From Lagopus muta (Eukaryota; Chordata; Aves; Galliformes; Phasianidae): DNA of 64,000 bases. Below the pieces are notes generated by a model. That model did not search any database. It was not told where the DNA came from and saw only the letters and a program-made list of their open reading frames with translations. The DNA is taken from assembly GCF_023343835.1 (NCBI RefSeq), contig NC_064434.1, forward strand, positions 16,039,505 through 16,103,504, written 5' to 3'. The stretch's first letter is position 1; every line of letters starts with the position of its first letter. The position numbers were made by a program, and so were the translations under genes. This document shows positions 1-11,559 of this stretch, in pieces.

Positions 1-3000
1 GTGTGATAGTTGAAGCTACATGAGGAAAGATCCCAAGGTGAGAGGCAGAAGCAGAAATCCTGTATGACCCTGCTGCCCTTCCAGTGATCCATCCTGAAGA
101 CCTTTCACACAACAGAAAACAAATCTGTGATCTTCCTCACAACAAGCAACCAGCCTCCTGGAAGCACTTATACCTTTAACAACAATAAAGCTTCAAAGCA
201 ATAGCCTAAATTGAAAGGAAGGGAACACAGCCATAAACACGAGATTTCATTCACATCTGTGAACTTCAGCTGTTTAAGGAGCTAATGGAAATGTGAAATG
301 ACTGGTGAAAATATTTAGCGCTAACTGACAGTTTGCTAAAAAGACTATCACACTCTTTGGATTTAGATGTCATCTAAGGATTTGTCATAACTTCATTTTA
401 AGATAAATATCCATTGTGAACTGAAGCTAGAACTGGATTGCTGCTCCCTTTGAAGTTAGATTTTTTTCAAACTGTGTAAATTTGAAACAAAAGGTAAAAG
501 AAAAGTGGGTTATCAGCCTACTAACGTTGTAACTATTGGCAGATCCAAAAGGAACAGGAAAACAAGCAAGAATTGCTTGTTTGCTTCACCCTAAGTAATA
601 GTCACTGGTAAAGTATACAGAATGGATTTTCAGACATAAATCCATACAAAGTCAAAGTCTGAGACTGTTCCTCCAGCAGGATATCACATCGCAGAAGAAA
701 GGAGGTAAATATGAAACACGACACATCCTGAATGCCACCAGATCAGATGCCCAGAGATGGCAGCCATTTGATACCAGCCAAATTCTGGAGGCTTTTGCAG
801 CATAAGAAACTGCAGCAAAGCAAAGGATGAAATCGGATGGTGCAGACAGGCTCCCTCAGAGTCACACAGTTCCAAAGCACAGGGCAGGACCAATCAGCTG
901 CACTGGAGCCAACAACAGCATGGACAGCTGCCAGACTCGGCAGCACTGCTTGGAGCAAGACACAGCACAAACATGCTCAGAGGAACAGTTCCCAAGACCA
1001 GAGATCGTCACTTCACTCAGAAGATAAACAACCTATCTCAGAGTCCTGAGATGAACTGGCACCCTGCAGGTGAGCATGAGCACAGGAAGTGCCATGATCT
1101 CCTGGGCCTCTGACTGTTTACCATTAGAGCTGCAAACAAGATAGCACATGAAGTGGCTGGTGTCAACACAAAGGTCACCGTCACATTGTGCTTAAGGACC
1201 TTCCTTTGTGGGCTTCACCTCTTGCTAACCAGCCTGAGGAGCTGCCTGCTCTGCTCAGCTTGCAGCTTACCAGGGGCATGAAGCCCTGACCCAGCAGCAG
1301 GGTCAGGAGTCCCGCAGGCTGATGACCTGGCACATGGCTAAGCTGCTCAGCATCACCCCAATCCATTGGGATCCATCAGGACAGCCCTGCAACCCTTTGG
1401 CCTACACAGCCAGCAAGTCAAGCCCTCAGGGTCAGCTGAGGCCAGGCTCTGGGATGCTGCGAGTACAAACAACATGCTCGAGCTGGCCCACTGCTCCCAG
1501 GCACAGGAATAAAACCAGTGCATTTTCCCACTACAGCTTTGCTAGAAAGCTACACACATGAAGACTGACACAAACATACCCTTCTAATTCACTGTAGAGA
1601 GAAACAGTCTGCAAACTTTTCAAGATCTAAGGTGTTAATAACTATAAAAATTGAAAGAGAATTGAAAGAGAATAAGAAATGCTAAAATGAAAACCTTTAC
1701 TAAGAGTGGGGTTGGGTTTTTTTGTTTTATTGGTTTTTTTTGTTGTTGTTGTTGTTTTTCTTTTTTTTTTTGTATGTGTGCATACACTTTCTTCCAAAAC
1801 TGTAATATTCTCTCTTCACAAATCAAACATCTCCTCAACACACATTCCTTGTCAGCACTTTTCTGTCCCACAGTTAATGGAAGAAAGTGGGTGTAGGTGT
1901 TTTCTCCTCCAGGTTCCAAACACAAGAAATACTTTGTACATGAGGGAAAGTGATGATACAACATTAACCAAACCACCACAAAGAAGAAAACAGAAGACAA
2001 GAAGGTATGTTTAATAGATATCAGTAAGCAAAAGGGACCAGTAGAAGCAGATTGTTTACATAAAACCAACACAGAGGAGAAATAAAAATGGAACTGCTTC
2101 AGTTCGTATCCTGTCATACAGCAGGCTCCATTCAGGGAATGACCACTATTCACAAAAGCTACCAGAATCGTAAAGCTTCTGGGTCTCTGAAGAATTGGTG
2201 TTGCAACACAAAGCTAGAAAAATGGAGGAAACAAGTTGAAATAACCATTTTAACAAGAGAGAATTAACATAATGAAAGCACAATATATTAAGTATTTTAA
2301 AACAATACAACAAACAGAAGTTTTGAGGTTTCATTTATTTTTCTCTCCTCATGCACTTTCAGTGTATTATGAAGTTGCGGTTAAAGAATAAAATTAAACA
2401 TTTGCTCTTTCTCCATATTCAAAATACTAAAAGGAAGTACAAAATACTAAAGGAAGTAATAGTTTAATTTCAGATAAGGTCAAAACAAACAAACAAAAAA
2501 CAACAACACCACAACGTAAGCTGTTTCGTAAGCAACTGAGCCAGCAAAATCCAGTTTCCTAGGAATGCGTGTGTCAAAGTGGTAGGAAGAGTTCAGGCTG
2601 CAGCCACTGCTTCTGCTAGGATCTCTCCATCTGCTCAGGCTGCCTGCTGTCAGCCCACTGCTGGGTTTATTGGAGATAAGCTTCTACCCCTCTTGTAAAT
2701 GCAATTGGAATTAGTCAAGAGGTTTAGAAGTTATTAAGAGCTAGAGTGAAAGACAGACATTCACAGAGGGAGTTGCACGTAATCTCTATTTTCTTAGAAA
2801 GCCAGGCTAATATACACACTGACTGCAAATAGCTCAGCCTTGAATTTTCACTTGCTGTTACAAGATCACACTAGAGATGTAAGCCTGGCCACCCAAATCA
2901 CAGGGCACTGTTGTAATTCCATCTGGATGCATGATTTTCTGAACACAGGCATAGAGAAATAAAGGAAACTTCTTTGTTAAGCAGCAGTAGAAGAACAAGG

Positions 3001-4205
3001 CAGATTTAAATAACCTATATTTTTCTTTCTTGGAATACAAACATTGTTGGAGGCCCATAAAAACACAACTGCCTTAAGCAATACGGATATGAACAAACTT
3101 CACTGCAGCGTAACCAAGCTCATAGAGTACTGCATTTGTTTCATTGCTTCCTAGAAGCTATATACACAAACAAGCTCAAAGGTAGGTTGGCTCAGGTAGG
3201 GTTCAGTTTTCTGCCCTCTACCTGCAGCAGAGTAGTTATGAGGGATACTTGACAACTGGCACATCCCAACAGCCTGCAATGGGCAGGGACTGCTCCCAGT
3301 CAGCAGAACCATAGCTTGGTGATCAGCACATTCAAATCAGGAGAGAGTGCACATCAAGGGCAAGATGTTGAGAAAGAGAAAGGCACCAGAAATCAGGGCA
3401 AAGAGTGCTTCAGGAAAGCACTGTGGCTGAGACACATATTCAGCTCTGTCAGCAGTACTGCCAGATCAGCCCTCTATACTGCTTGGAAAAATTACAGGGT
3501 AAAAAATATTTTTTACTTACTATAAAGTAATATATAACAGCAACAGATATACATGACCTATAGAAAAAGAGATTAATATCTGAAAAATTAAGAAAACTAC
3601 ATACTTTTGTATTGATCTTCACCAGCAATGAGACACGAAGCAGACTATCTGGTAAATAGCAACAGCAGAAATAGGAAGCAAAAGAAGTTGATCACGCAAC
3701 AGATTGCAGAAGGGCAATAATGGACTGTTGCTTCAATATCGCTTCCCCAGTTCCTATTTATATTCCACACTAGCTAAAAACTCAGGAATCCTCCACAAAG
3801 GCTGACATGTCCAACAGCTGTCAGGTAGCATTTAATTCTATTTACATGGCTGGAGCTAAGGCAAAGGCAGGTTGAGCTGAAGATGTGATCAATTCACAGA
3901 TTGCATGAGCTCATGGTAGAGTTTTATAACAATGGGGAATAACTACAGTACTCTGCAAACTGGATAGGAAAAAATTCCAAATGAAATGCCAAAGTAAATA
4001 CAAACACTCCAAACACTCCAAAGTTTTGGAAACTAGCTGCTTATAAGAAAAGTTTTGATTAATGCAAGAGGAGCTGAGCACTTGTACACAGCAAAAGAAT
4101 TTGTGCCTGAGCACACAAAGTCAGAGTCTTATTTTCCAGATGATCTTCAAGGTCCATATTCACTACTAAGTATTTCAGATGACCCTTTGGATGTTATGTG
4201 GTGGG
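1..4205. other. Non-coding stretch, probably intron 1 of RNF144A
   Basis: No convincing coding exon is seen on either strand. The longest open frame here (about 170 codons, minus, 1,635-2,153) spans a T-rich tract around 1,722-1,770 and reads as low-complexity sequence. If the CpG island near 7.5 kb is the RNF144A promoter, this is the left part of its first intron. That is an inference from gene order, not from sequence motifs. Confidence 0.5.
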
Positions 4206-4211
4206 GAAAAA

Positions 4212-4375
4212 AAAACATAGAATTGTTTGAGTCGGAAGAGACCTGTAGAGGTCATCTAGTGCAACTCCCCTTCAATGAACAGGGGCATTTACAGCTCAGT
4301 CAGGTGCTCAGAGCCCCATCCAGCCTGACCTTGAGCATCTCCAGACACAGGGCATCCACCACATCGAAGGCCACA
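4212..4375 (-). mobile_element. CR1 LINE 3' fragment
   Basis: The segment begins with the degraded reverse complement of the CR1 tail (CATAGAATTG, then GGAAGAGACC) and continues with the usual CR1 3' UTR phrases such as CATCTAGTGCAACTCC and GGGCATCCACCACATC. The 3' end lies at the left, so the element is on the minus strand. It is a 5'-truncated copy of about 160 bp in the putative RNF144A intron. Confidence 0.85.
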
Positions 4376-6980
4376 TTATGTAAGCGTTAGCCCACCTATT
4401 CCATCCTAAGTTGTTTCCACTTTGTATGAACAGGGTGCAGTCTCATTAAGCTGGCACAGCAGTACCTGGAAAATAACATGCCAGATCTTCCCATATAACA
4501 AGTCTCTGCCTTGCCATTCTCTGGATGAAAAGATGGAAGTGATCTTATAGAAAGAAAATGCCATTGTCTTGCCAAAACTAGAACCAACTAAAGAAGGTTT
4601 CATTTCTCACAGCAAGTAAGTAACAAGTACCAAAAAGTATTTCACTTTCTCTGTTCCTCTTTTCTTTCCCTCACATAGCAATTTGAGGAAGGTCTCCTAC
4701 ATGCCATCACTGTAAATATCACCATGCAGTCAAGGTATTTGAAAATCAGTTTTCTGCAAGCACTCGCAGCTTCAGCATTCAGACTTCACAAGCAGCAAAT
4801 CTGTATATCCTACTCAGTTTGAAGCATACAGATTATGAAATAGAAAGTTATGCCCACTGCTTTGCAACACGCAGCCGGAGAAGAAAGTGTGTTTTCAACA
4901 GCTTACCTCAGCCATCAGAACTAGAAAATAAAAATTAGCATTATGATCTTCTTGCCTGATCTCCTTCAAAAGGTCAGTGAAATACGAACATTACGAGCTC
5001 CTTTCTGCAGAGGAAAATAAATGCCTTGTAAAAAGAACAGCTGACCACAGCCTAAGCTGGGGATAGCAGAATCACAAAACCCAGCTGAGCAGTGTGTTGG
5101 CATGTAATTTCTTTCCCTTTCCTTTTTTTGCAACTCCAGATAAAAGACAAGACATCCAGTTAAAAGCAAATCTCCCAGTCAAGCCATAGCCTATTGACAC
5201 AGCTGCCTATCAATACCATATCCACAGGAAACAAGAAGAAATGCAACACATACTGATTTCCCTGTACGTCCATTCTCTAGGAGAGAAGGGGGCTACATAC
5301 ACAGACCAAACTGCAGGATGATCCAAGCTGTTGTTTTTCCCTACATCAGCTCTGGGAGGGCAAACAACAGCTCTTTGCCAGCCTATGAGAGCACTCTTGT
5401 AAATACAGCAGATACACTAAAGCCATTCATACCCACCCCCTCCCTTCCCCCCCCATGGCACCACAGCCAAAACTCATGGTTAGGATAGCAGCCTTGTCCT
5501 TTGGCTTAACTGAAAGAAAAGTTGTCACAAGTTATTTGAGAGGAAAAAAATACAAAATACACACAAAATTGGACAAAAACACAGAATGTAGCACTGGAAA
5601 AAGCACTAGAAACAAAAACAGTTCATGATAATACCTTTTTCTGCAAACTGTGGCCTTAAAATACCAAGCTATGCAGAATCCAGATTGTAAGTGAAGATAA
5701 CTTACGATATTCAAAGATAACACTGTTTGAAGATAATTCATAATGCTACACTTCAAGGGCAAAACTCTACAGTAACAGCTTGTAGATGATAAACACATGA
5801 TTTGGTCTAGCAGTTCCTAGAACAGGAACAAAGAACATTTGGAAAGAACAAAAATTAACCCTTGGTTTTACCCAAAGAATGTCTCAATCAAAGGAGTTGC
5901 ATCACATTGAAACATTGCACTCTTATTTCAAGCACAGATGGCTTCTCCCTGTCACGAGCAATATTCCAATTGCACAAGAGGATAATGAAACTTCATGTCT
6001 AGGGAAAGGAGGGGAGGAGGAGTAAAACTTCATCCCAAGGGAAAAAAAAAAATACTATCTTTTACAAGTAACTACTAAGCAAAAGTAAAGAATTCCCCCC
6101 ACCGCCCTCCTAATTCTTCTTATTTAATCTTATTCTAGGTATGTAACAAACTTCAGTTTGGGCCATTTTGCCTTTTTGCCTTACACAAGACAGTTATTCA
6201 AATTCTCCTACAGCTATACAAGTTCTCCTCCTTTGCCACAAAGATCCCTTGAGGTGTGAGCACTTTGTTTAAAGCACCAATCTGCCCTGAACATCCCCTG
6301 AACGCAGCCTCCTTCCTCCACCACACTCCCTCGCTAGATCTCAGGTCCACAAGCAAAACACACAGAGTCAATGAACAAGGCCAGCGAGTACAAGCTGTAA
6401 AGCCAAGGAACTGGAACTGATGTCATTTCCAGTAGCACTCTGACCAAGAACGTCTCCACTTCAGCTGCAGCCTCTTCTAGGTCAGCACTGATAAGCTGAT
6501 GTGAAATGAAGCAATCCCATTTCACAACATAAACTGTTGTTTGGCCTCACCGTGAACAATATAAACATATGGATCTATTTATAAACCATTCTTCCTACTT
6601 ATTGCAGAACACAGCATGACTTGTTCCAGAGTAGAAATAACAGTATTTCCAAGAACAGGCTGAAATTTGGGCAGCTTATATTCACCTCCTGCAGCCTGCC
6701 CCAACAATGCTCCTTGTTTAGAAGCCATAGAAACAAAGTGACACAGAGCTGCTACTTCAAGAAGATACCCTTGGATTCAAGGGGAGAGCAACCTTGTTAT
6801 CACGCACGTGGCTTCTGACATTGGAAGGAAGGAAAAAAAGACAAAACAAAACAAACAAAAAGCCACAAACACAATGGCAGCATCTCTTAACTGCAGCAAA
6901 TTAAGCTAAAATAAGAGAGACAACATCTCCAATTTCTAGTTCTTTACCCTGTGACCCGAACGAAACCATTTCTCTCCCAA
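4376..6980. other. Non-coding stretch left of the CpG island
   Basis: Only short, non-conserved-looking open frames occur here. A short C-run lies near 5,445 and small A-rich tracts near 6,040 and 6,835. No exon, RNA gene or further CR1 copy was recognised. It is most simply the promoter-proximal part of the first intron of the minus-strand gene that starts in the adjacent CpG island. Confidence 0.5.
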
Positions 6981-6984
6981 AACC

Positions 6985-7900
6985 ACACCGTGTGTTGCTG
7001 AGAACGGACTGCTGGACGGAGGGCGAGCTCCTCGATGTAAATCACAGGACAGCAGGCGCACAACTCCCCAGAACCGCTCTCCTCCCCGCCCCGCGACGCC
7101 CGCTGGAGGCTGCACCGCGGGCAGCGGCTCCGCCGGTGCGCGCCCATCCGCCCCGCGGGCGGCTCCGGCCCCAGCGAGGCAGCGCTCTGTACACCCCCTC
7201 CCCGCCGGGCGGCAGACGGCAACAGGACCGCAGCACCGCGCGCCCGCAGGGGCCGAGACCGGCGGCGGTGAGCCGGCACCGAGGACCCGCGGGCCCTTGT
7301 GTAAAGGCTTTCGGGAACCCCGCGGCCACCCGCTGTGAGGACACCCTTTCCCCCCCTTTCCCTCCCAACCCGAGATCCTTAGCAGAGCCTCCCAGCAGCA
7401 TCTCTCCTCCCAGCAGCACCCTTCCTGCCGCTGCCTCTCTGCAGTCCCCTGCCGCCGCCTTACCGCTCCGTGCCGAGAAGGTTGCGAAGGTGCGCGGCGC
7501 TACCCGCTGGAACCGCGGCCGGGCGCCGCCGCCCTGCGCATGGTCTCCCCCCGCCGGCAGCCACCGAACGAAGTGCGCGCGGCCGGCACCGCTCGCGGGC
7601 TTTTCCCCAGGGCCGGTGGCGGCGGCGGAGGGTGGGGAGAGGGCGCGCGGGGGCGGGCGCGCCCACAGCTACGCGAGCGCCATTAACCGCCGCGGTGCCG
7701 CCGCCGCTTCGCTTTGAAGCGGCCGCGCCGCGCTGCGCCGCGCCAGGCGTTGTGGCGCCCCCTTGTGGCTGCCAGCGGTGCGGGGATGCCGGGCTTTCCC
7801 GTTTGGCAGCCGCGTTGCTCCAAGCAGCGGCCGGGTGTGCCGCGCCGCGCCGCGCCGCTCTCCTTCCTTTTGTCCTGCCTTGGCAGCGGGCCCGGCGGCT
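6985..7900. promoter_or_regulatory. CpG island promoter, probably of RNF144A
   Basis: An abrupt block of about 900 bp is very rich in G, C and CpG, with AT-rich DNA on both sides. It contains a GC box (GGGGGCGGG, 7,649-7,657), an NRF1-like half site (TGCGCATG, near 7,535) and many CGCG steps. Several long open frames overlap on both strands, which is usual for GC-rich DNA and is not evidence of coding. The minus-strand donor at 7,463 and the mammalian gene order point to a minus-strand housekeeping-type promoter. Divergent transcription to the right is possible. Confidence 0.8.
7464..7700 (-). other. RNF144A: Putative non-coding first exon of RNF144A
   Basis: On the minus strand a near-consensus splice donor (G|GTAAGG, GT at 7,463-7,462) sits inside the CpG island. 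An exon would therefore run from a start site somewhere near 7,560-7,700 (not determined) to 7,464. In mammals RNF144A, an RBR-type E3 ubiquitin ligase, lies next to RSAD2 in the same orientation and begins with non-coding exon sequence; the layout here is the same. No coding sequence of the gene is in the window, so the name rests on synteny. The right-hand limit is a guess. Confidence 0.45.
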
Positions 7901-8385
7901 AAACAGGTCGTTCGGCGGTAGGAGAGAAACAATGAGGGTTTTACAAAGGAAGGCAGAAGGATTCCAGCCTTGTTGCCAGGAAAGGAAGAGTGAAAACATC
8001 AGGAAACCACGAGGCTGTTTTGCAGGTGCTCTTTTGCAAGCATTGTTTAGTAAAAAAGACAAAATCGTCACCACGAAAAACAACACCACCGACAAATCCC
8101 AACAGCTGCTTTCCTGTTGTTGGCTTATGTGTGGAGAGCAATGGGGAAGCACAAAAGAAAGCAACGGAGCTGCAGAGGTGGGCAGGGGAGTCCCCACCGT
8201 TGTTCTCCATCCAGCACTGCCATTGACATCCTGCAGGCAGAGCCTGGTGCTAAACACAGGCCTTGTCCACAATAACAGCTCTCATGAAGGCAGTCATTAT
8301 TCAGCTATTGTGGGTCTGGGCTACATTGAAAAAAATAATAATAATTTAAAAAATAATGACGGGCAGACTTAGGAAAGTAGAAAAT

Positions 8386-8391
8386 TTTATT
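8386..8391 (-). promoter_or_regulatory. Candidate distal poly(A) signal of RSAD2
   Basis: A canonical AATAAA on the minus strand lies about 3.0 kb past the RSAD2 stop codon and about 0.7 kb before the CpG island of the next minus-strand gene. If used, RSAD2 would have a 3' UTR of about 3 kb. A second AATAAA lies at 9,002-8,997, and ATTAAA variants lie at 9,959-9,954 and 10,188-10,183. Which is used cannot be told from sequence. Confidence 0.4.
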
Positions 8392-8996
8392 GCAATGTGT
8401 AACATACTGGTGTAGAACATTCAGCACAAATTATGTGGCAGTATCATTCAAAAATTTTCTCAGCATTAAAATGCACTGATCTTCTTTCACATTGAAAAAG
8501 AGTGCATCATAAAATGCATCTTACACAACAGTATTATCCACTCAATTATAACTCAAGTTATAATCCTGCTAATTTAAACTGAACCAATTCTCCCCAACTT
8601 TCATCTCAACAAGCTTTAAAAATAGCCGCACAGTGCTGGTAAACTGCAGTGTAGGGTGCTCACCTTGTCTGACCCAGTGGCTGCACTGCTATGGGATTAC
8701 ACCTGAAAATGCAATTGGCTTATCTGTGTTTGCAGGACACAAATTCACACCCTGACTCTCTGATGTGCATGTGTAATCCTGCAGCCTGGGAGTGGCCCTG
8801 TTGAATGCAATATTACTTCTCTGGCCTCAAACACAGAATTAAAGTCACAAATCTATCTCTGATCCAACATGAAATAATAATAATAATCTAGGTTAATCAA
8901 GAAGCAGCCAACTTTCTTTTTTGTTTTTGTTGTTGTTGTTTTTGTTTTTAATTTCATACCAAAAATGAATTTTGCATATAAACATCCCAGTAGCTA

Positions 8997-9002
8997 TTTA
9001 TT
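8997..9002 (-). promoter_or_regulatory. Candidate poly(A) signal of RSAD2
   Basis: A canonical AATAAA on the minus strand, about 2.4 kb beyond the RSAD2 stop codon, is an alternative to the more distal signal at 8,391. Confidence 0.35.
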
Positions 9003-11225
9003 AACTTCCAAGTTTGTCTGTCAAACTGTGTTAGGCAAATTCTTCATTTACAATGTACACAATGCAGAGTCCTGAGCATTTTAAGAAATAACTTAGAACC
9101 TTGTGATTAAAACCATCCTCCGTGCCTTAGTGTTCAAACTATTCACAGCGCTTTCGCATTCTCAGCTCCTTTTGTTTATCTTGCAGCTTCCTCCAGCAGC
9201 ACAGCGATCTCTTGGAGCACAACAATGGCCATTTACAGAGCAGAACACTCAGGGAAGCATGGCAGGATTTCTGGCTCTGAATGGGGTTTTGTGCACCGCA
9301 CATCTGCGCGCCGCGATACAGCTGGCGTTTTCTGCAGCAGCGGCAAGCGGGTGGATTTAGTGGCACAGGGATGCACTAAATCTTTCCTCGGGCTGGGGCT
9401 GAGCCAGCAGCAAAGGAAAATGCTCCTTTTCTATCATGCAGCGTCGGTGCTGAGGAAGAAGACAGACTTCACGCCTGAGCAATGGGAGCACAGAGGAAGT
9501 AAAGCACTGCAGTCACATGGATTTGTGCTGCCCGTAGTTGGCACTCGGGCAAAACTCCAGCAGAGGTCAGCAGAACAGCTGCCAAAAGACTGTGGGGTTA
9601 ATGCGTGTGGGCCACATTTAAAATGTCACCGAGTATAAATAACGAGAGAAAAAAAAATACAGAAATGCATCGGAAGTGAGGGCAAGATGCAAAAAGGCAA
9701 AGGAGCACCACTGAGATGGTGCATTTGCAGTTAGGGCAGTAAAAACAGAAATGGAAAGAACTGTAAACTGAAACATATTCACAGTTTTCAGAGGTGCATC
9801 TTTTTGCTCTTCAGAAGAACCAGCTCCTGTTTAAGAGCCTTCCCCGTAGTTCTGAAGATGCATTGGGTGAATGCAAGACGTTTCTCTTTCAAATGTCATT
9901 AAAAATATGGGTACAGTCAGAAAAGGGAAAGAAGGTGTACTGTGCATAGTATGTTTAATGCATGCTGGCTTCCAGCGTTTGAAAGTATTCAGACATTTGA
10001 GGCAGCCTGGGCAGAAAGTGCAATAGGCAGTGAGAACAAGCAGTGCCTGCTCACTGTTGTTTGTGCAAAGGTTACCCCTAGGTCCCCATATAGAGCTCTG
10101 GGGAGGATGGGACCATTAGCTTTGAAAAACTGTAATTAGAACACTATAAAATTATCAGAACATCAAGCAAGCAGGCAGCACATTTAATTATCACAGGGTG
10201 TTTTTGTTTGTCTATTTTCTATTACATATTAATGCTGCCAGCTTTTCAAATCACAGACAGCCTTCAGAAAACCCCATGAGTTTCACTCAATATCTGCTGG
10301 TTAGCAACCAGCAGGTAAGAGCCAGCAACCTTTAAAAGAAGCGTACATGATATACGAGCCTTGTTGTTTGCACATCCATGCCTTAGCAAAACAAAAAGCA
10401 TGGGAAGAAGCCCTGCCTGTATTCAAGAGAAGACACGCGTGAAGTGCCTTACATATTATTCACTCATTTCAGAAAGGATCTTGAACAAATCTGTGTGCAA
10501 GTGGCTGTTGAAAATAATAAATCAACTTTTGCAGAAAAGAGGAGAATGGACAAAGTTATGAATAAAATGCAAACATTGTTTCCACTGTAAATTTTTGTCA
10601 GAACTGAGGTCATTGTCAATGTGAATCAAGAAGTTGTTTGTTATTGGGTAAAATTCATTTTCATGTTTTAGGAGAAAAACAATATTCTCACATGACTAAA
10701 AACAATATTTTCAGAGAAAATTACATCTGCCAGTATTTTTGCAAATGCCACATGTGTATATGGAGAGGAGGGAGAAAAACAACAGATGCCTTTAACATTT
10801 TAAAAAGGAAAACTGTTATTTTTTTTTTAAATCCCAATTTCCTGTTGAGTATATATAATGATAACAGCATTCTGACCCTCTGTTATGTCTGAAAAAGATG
10901 TGGGCTGTTTCCAAAGGATTGCCTGTGGGCCCTCTTGTGAGCTGGCAAGGAACTGCAAAAAGCTGTATGAGGAGATAAGAATATTTCCTCCTATGAGTTT
11001 GCACTTATCAACCACTGCAACTCTATATAATGGGTTTGCTTGTTTTTGTTTTTTTTTCCTACAACCACACTTATCTTAATACTGTGTAAGATACCATGTA
11101 ACAGGATCCTAATGGTTTGCCATTAAGTCCTTCATACTTCTATGAAAGCTCTGTAGCTGCTCAGTAACATTCAACCAGTGAATGAGTAAGAACAAAATCT
11201 GCATCCTAAAAACATTTGACACGTT

Positions 11226-11260
11226 CATAGAATCATAAAATCATAGAATCACTCATATAT
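11226..11260 (-). mobile_element. CR1 tail remnant
   Basis: Three degenerate copies of the CR1 terminal octamer in reverse complement (CATAGAATCATAAAATCATAGAATC) remain. The expected GGTTGGAAGGGACC body does not follow, so this is a tiny or very decayed CR1 end in the RSAD2 3' flank. Confidence 0.5.
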
Positions 11261-11394
11261 CAAGTTATACATCAACCTGTATAGTGTACCATATTGTAGT
11301 TAGCAGCAATCAATACATATATACAGCTAAATAAATGTACACATGTATACACAATCTTCTTTTGAAAATGCACATCACATCTCAGTGCACAGAG

Positions 11395-11559
11395 TTACCA
11401 GTCCAGAATCATGTCTGCTTTACTCCACACATACTTTCCTCCTCGTTTTAGGAACATCTTTTCATCAAATCCACTGAATTTTATTGCTGCTTCTACACCA
11501 ATGTCCAGGATAGACTTGGAAGGCTCTTTCCGTCCATTTCTACAGTTTAGAAAACGCAT
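11395..11559 (-). CDS. RSAD2: RSAD2 terminal coding exon 6
   Basis: The acceptor TTTTCCAG|ATG precedes 54 codons (residues 303-356) and a TAA stop at 11,397-11,395. It encodes the C-terminal domain, with [19 protein letters not shown] and the terminal LDW needed for cluster insertion. Confidence 0.96.
   Translation of the reverse strand: MRFLNCRNGRKEPSKSILDIGVEAAIKFSGFDEKMFLKRGGKYVWSKADMILDW

Larger units (their letters stand above)
8392..11394 (-). other. RSAD2 3' flank, probable long 3' UTR
   Basis: This 3-kb stretch follows the RSAD2 stop codon on the minus strand. It is mostly AT-rich, with a T/G-rich tract near 8,915-8,950 and a 35-bp CR1 tail remnant near 11,226. Its first canonical minus-strand AATAAA lies about 2.4 kb from the stop, so much of it is probably transcribed as 3' UTR. 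The most open antisense frame (9,225-9,638, plus, 137 codons from an ATG) has no recognisable domain and I do not call it a gene. Confidence 0.5.

Noticed and set aside
1635-2153. 172-codon minus-strand open frame
   Set aside because: It includes a Lys/Gln homopolymer region from the T-rich tract and has no domain or splice context.
6992-8372. Several long open frames (up to 300 codons) on both strands of the CpG island
   Set aside because: Stops are rare in GC-rich DNA, the frames overlap on both strands, and the translations are Ala/Arg/Pro/Gly-rich without any domain.
9225-9638. 137-codon plus-strand open frame from an ATG, antisense to the RSAD2 3' UTR
   Set aside because: No recognisable domain, no promoter and no poly(A) signal in a suitable place. 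It remains a weak candidate only.
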